From assembly GCF_040438925.1 (NCBI RefSeq), contig NZ_CP159258.1:4844501-4908500 (forward strand): a stretch of DNA of 64,000 nt. Direction: 5' to 3'. Shown piece by piece: positions 62,145 to 64,000 of this stretch (the stretch's first letter is position 1; each line of letters opens with the position of its first letter). The notes below the pieces were generated by a model. It was not told where the DNA came from and did no database searches. It saw only the letters and a program-made list of their open reading frames with translations. The stretch is from Pseudomonas sp. MYb327. Lineage in GTDB: Bacteria > Pseudomonadota > Gammaproteobacteria > Pseudomonadales > Pseudomonadaceae. Both the position numbers and the translations under genes were made by a program.

Positions 62145-63722
62145 ATGAAAAAGTCTCTCCTGGCGCTGCCGATCCTGGCCGGTGCGTTGCTCAGCGGCTG
62201 CAGCACCCTCAATGGCGCCAATGATGCGGTGATGAACCTGGTGGGTCCCTCCACTCAATCCAGAGTCGCTGGAAAATACGTCGAAAACGCGGAGGTGAGG
62301 CAACACTACAAACTCGACGTGCAGCAACAGAGCAAGCAACGCTTGAGCTATGACGGCCACGCTATTCCCGCCAGTGATACTCGCCAGAACAATCTGGTGG
62401 ATATCCCGCTGCTGCAGAGCTATTTACAGGGCATCGTTACCAAGCTGTCCAAGGGTTGGCCCGGTGAGATGCCAACATTGCAGGTCAGGGTAATTGACAG
62501 CTACAGCTTCGGGCCGTCGGCGGATGCGTTAGGCAATCTGTTCGTGCCGTTGGGCATGCTGGATAACGTCGAAAGCGAAGACGAAATCGCGGCCATGCTG
62601 GGACATGAAATGAGCCATGTGCTGCTGCGTCATCACGAACGCGTGGCCGCCTTCAAGCAGCAAAAAGAACTGATGACCAACATCGCCACGACGGTGGTCT
62701 TCGCCACTATGGCTTCCAACACCGGCGTGGACCGCAGTTCCGGAACGATGAAGTTGATCAGCAAAGATCCCATCGGTACGCAAAAGACCATCGGCAATAC
62801 GGTTTTATACACGGCACTGGCCAACAGTTTTTCGGACAACATCTGGAGCACTGCCTGGGGTCGTAGCCAGGAAGATCAGGCCGATCTGCTGGGCACCGAC
62901 TTGATGATCCGTGCCGGTTACGCGCCTCGTGCCGCCAGTTACAGCCTGCAACGCCTGAATGATTTCCAGGGCAAACAAAAACCGCTGCTCGGCAGCTTTC
63001 TCAGTGCACGCAAGACCGCCATGCAGCAATCGCTGGAGCAATTCAATCTCAACAGTTTCACCAAAGAACTGGATGTACTGATCAATCAGGGGCTGACCAC
63101 CAGCATCACGGCGACGAGTGAATACTTCAATCGCTCCCACATGTCACCGATGGACCGTGACGAGGAGCTCCGCCAGTACTTGCAACGTGAGTACCGACAG
63201 GAACGGCGAGCCCGGGTCGATACGCGCAGCTGGCCGAAGGTCCGCGATGCCGCGCCAGTCGCCGCCGCGATGCAGGCTTACAAAGACGCCTACGCGGCCA
63301 CTGCCGCGCTGGAGCAAGGCAAGCTGCATGAGGCCGACACACTCAGCCAGCGTGCGCTGTCCTCGCCGGTAAAAGATCAGCCCGGCATTCGTCGCAGCGC
63401 ATTTGCCGTGCATATTGCGCAAGGCAAGAGCGCCGAAGCGTTAAAAGATCTTGAGTCAATCAAGGATTGGTCGCTGGCCGGCCCGTCCATCTATGACCTG
63501 ATGATCGGCTACCACCTCAAACGCGGCGATGCTCAATCGGCACTGGTCATGATCGACAAGGCAGAGCGGAACCTGGGCTCGGAAGAATTGTTCATTACCG
63601 AAAAGCTGCTGGCCAACCAGCAACTCCAAGACGCCGCACAGGTGAAAACGGTTCTGAGCAAGTGCGAGCAGTATCCGACCCGCAAGGAAAGCTGCAAAAA
63701 ACTGGCTCCGGTCAAAGCCTGA
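62145..63722 (+). CDS. M48-family metalloprotease lipoprotein
   Basis: A 525-residue lipoprotein peptidase. The signal peptide ends in a lipobox (LLSGC in LPILAGALLSGCSTL). The zinc site is HEMSH (His154, His158), and the third ligand is probably Glu243 in SQEDQADLLG. The C-terminal third is helical and TPR-like (YHLKRGDAQSALVMIDKAE), resembling BepA-type proteases that act on outer-membrane assembly. Last gene of the CHASE2 set; a bidirectional terminator follows. Confidence 0.94.
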   Translation: MKKSLLALPILAGALLSGCSTLNGANDAVMNLVGPSTQSRVAGKYVENAEVRQHYKLDVQQQSKQRLSYDGHAIPASDTRQNNLVDIPLLQSYLQGIVTKLSKGWPGEMPTLQVRVIDSYSFGPSADALGNLFVPLGMLDNVESEDEIAAMLGHEMSHVLLRHHERVAAFKQQKELMTNIATTVVFATMASNTGVDRSSGTMKLISKDPIGTQKTIGNTVLYTALANSFSDNIWSTAWGRSQEDQADLLGTDLMIRAGYAPRAASYSLQRLNDFQGKQKPLLGSFLSARKTAMQQSLEQFNLNSFTKELDVLINQGLTTSITATSEYFNRSHMSPMDRDEELRQYLQREYRQERRARVDTRSWPKVRDAAPVAAAMQAYKDAYAATAALEQGKLHEADTLSQRALSSPVKDQPGIRRSAFAVHIAQGKSAEALKDLESIKDWSLAGPSIYDLMIGYHLKRGDAQSALVMIDKAERNLGSEELFITEKLLANQQLQDAAQVKTVLSKCEQYPTRKESCKKLAPVKA

Positions 63723-63758
63723 AGCCACTGCCACGGTAAATCTCAAGCATCAAAAAAA

Positions 63759-63787
63759 AAGCCCCGAACCAGTCGGGGCTTCTTTTT
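63759..63787. terminator. Bidirectional terminator after the M48 gene
   Basis: Stem AAGCCCCG/CGGGGCTT with a loop of about 6 nt, flanked by nine A residues and by TTCTTTTT. Shared with the convergent porin gene. Confidence 0.9.
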
Positions 63788-63825
63788 ACCAGCCTTTCAT
63801 CAGGCCTCGATACCGCAACCCATCA

Positions 63826-64000
63826 TCAGAAAATGTTGATCGGGTAATCCACAAACACTCGCACTTCGTTACCGCTGACGTTGTACTCACTCGACTTCTG
63901 CGACACACGCAGGATCGAGCTGCGCAGCTTCACGCTCAGGTCTTTGGCCGGGCCGCTTTGCACGACGTATTTGAACTGGTTGAAGATCTCGCGCTCGGTA
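63826..64000 (-). CDS. OprD-family outer-membrane porin, C-terminal fragment
   Basis: The last 57 codons of a gene that continues beyond the window. The translated end reads NQFKYVVQSGPAKDLSVK, then SSILRVSQKSSEYNVSG, and finishes NEVRVFVDYPINIF. The YVVQSGPAKDL motif and the final phenylalanine are typical of OprD-family substrate-specific porins. Substrate cannot be judged from this part. Confidence 0.9.
   Translation of the reverse strand, partial: TEREIFNQFKYVVQSGPAKDLSVKLRSSILRVSQKSSEYNVSGNEVRVFVDYPINIF

Overview
The window is a chromosomal segment from a fluorescent Pseudomonas, most likely of the P. fluorescens group. The evidence is the gene content and order (hutF/hutCD/hutU, fbp, typA-thiI-glnA, ntrBC, secB, gpmI-envC-ctpA, hisBHAF, mutY-yggX), the GC-rich third-position bias, the many GTAGGAGC-type REP palindromes and several sigma-54 promoters. 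From memory, the gene order resembles the PA5100-PA5155 region of P. aeruginosa. No insertion sequence, prophage or CRISPR array is visible.

Layout. 1-7.3 kb: histidine utilisation locus, with hutU, an NCS1 permease and a truncated betaine-type binding protein on the minus strand, then hutD-hutC divergent from hutF. The control DNA holds a sigma-54 promoter, HutC-type operators and a putative CbrB/NtrC enhancer. 7.3-12.2 kb: lipocalin, small lipoprotein, amino-acid chemoreceptor, DUF924 and fbp. 12.4-19.6 kb: DUF3999/DUF2339 membrane pair and glgP. 19.8-30.5 kb: cysteine-cluster protein, typA, thiI, glnA, a DUF4124 protein, ntrB-ntrC, an NrsZ-like repeat sRNA and trmL. 30.7-37.2 kb: secB-grxC-rhodanese on minus, then gpmI, envC, ctpA and yibQ on plus. 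37.3-43.2 kb: a solute-binding protein, the his cluster hisB-hisH-DUF2164-hisA-hisF, and an OFA-family transporter. 43.5-47.7 kb: PanZ-like protein, AsmA, mutY-yggX and tRNA-Phe. 47.8-50.8 kb: a small accessory patch next to the tRNA, with an alpha/beta hydrolase, two tandem paralogous small proteins, and a VapBC toxin-antitoxin pair lying between two identical 35-nt terminators. 50.9-57 kb: GABA-type permease and a basic amino-acid ABC transporter operon behind a probable ArgR operator, ending in a methyltransferase. 57-64 kb: DnaA-box-containing spacer, tRNA-Thr, an oxidoreductase operon (two SDRs, DsbA/FrnE-like, tautomerase), a CHASE2-only protein / SH3-like periplasmic protein / M48 lipoprotein set, and the end of an OprD-type porin.

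Functional theme. Nitrogen acquisition and its control dominate: histidine catabolism, glutamine synthetase, the NtrBC sensor pair, a probable NtrC-dependent sRNA, an amino-acid chemoreceptor, GABA and basic amino-acid transporters, and histidine biosynthesis. Sigma-54 boxes with exact GG-N10-GC spacing lie upstream of hutU, glnA, the sRNA and the GABA-type permease. Envelope maintenance (envC, ctpA, yibQ, asmA, secB) is the second theme.

The most novel-looking items are the duplicated terminators around vapBC, the paired KQQKRA proteins, the CHASE2/SH3/M48 set, the TTATNCACA cluster near tRNA-Thr and the SDR that lacks its catalytic tyrosine. All functional calls come from reading motifs and gene context; no database search was run.
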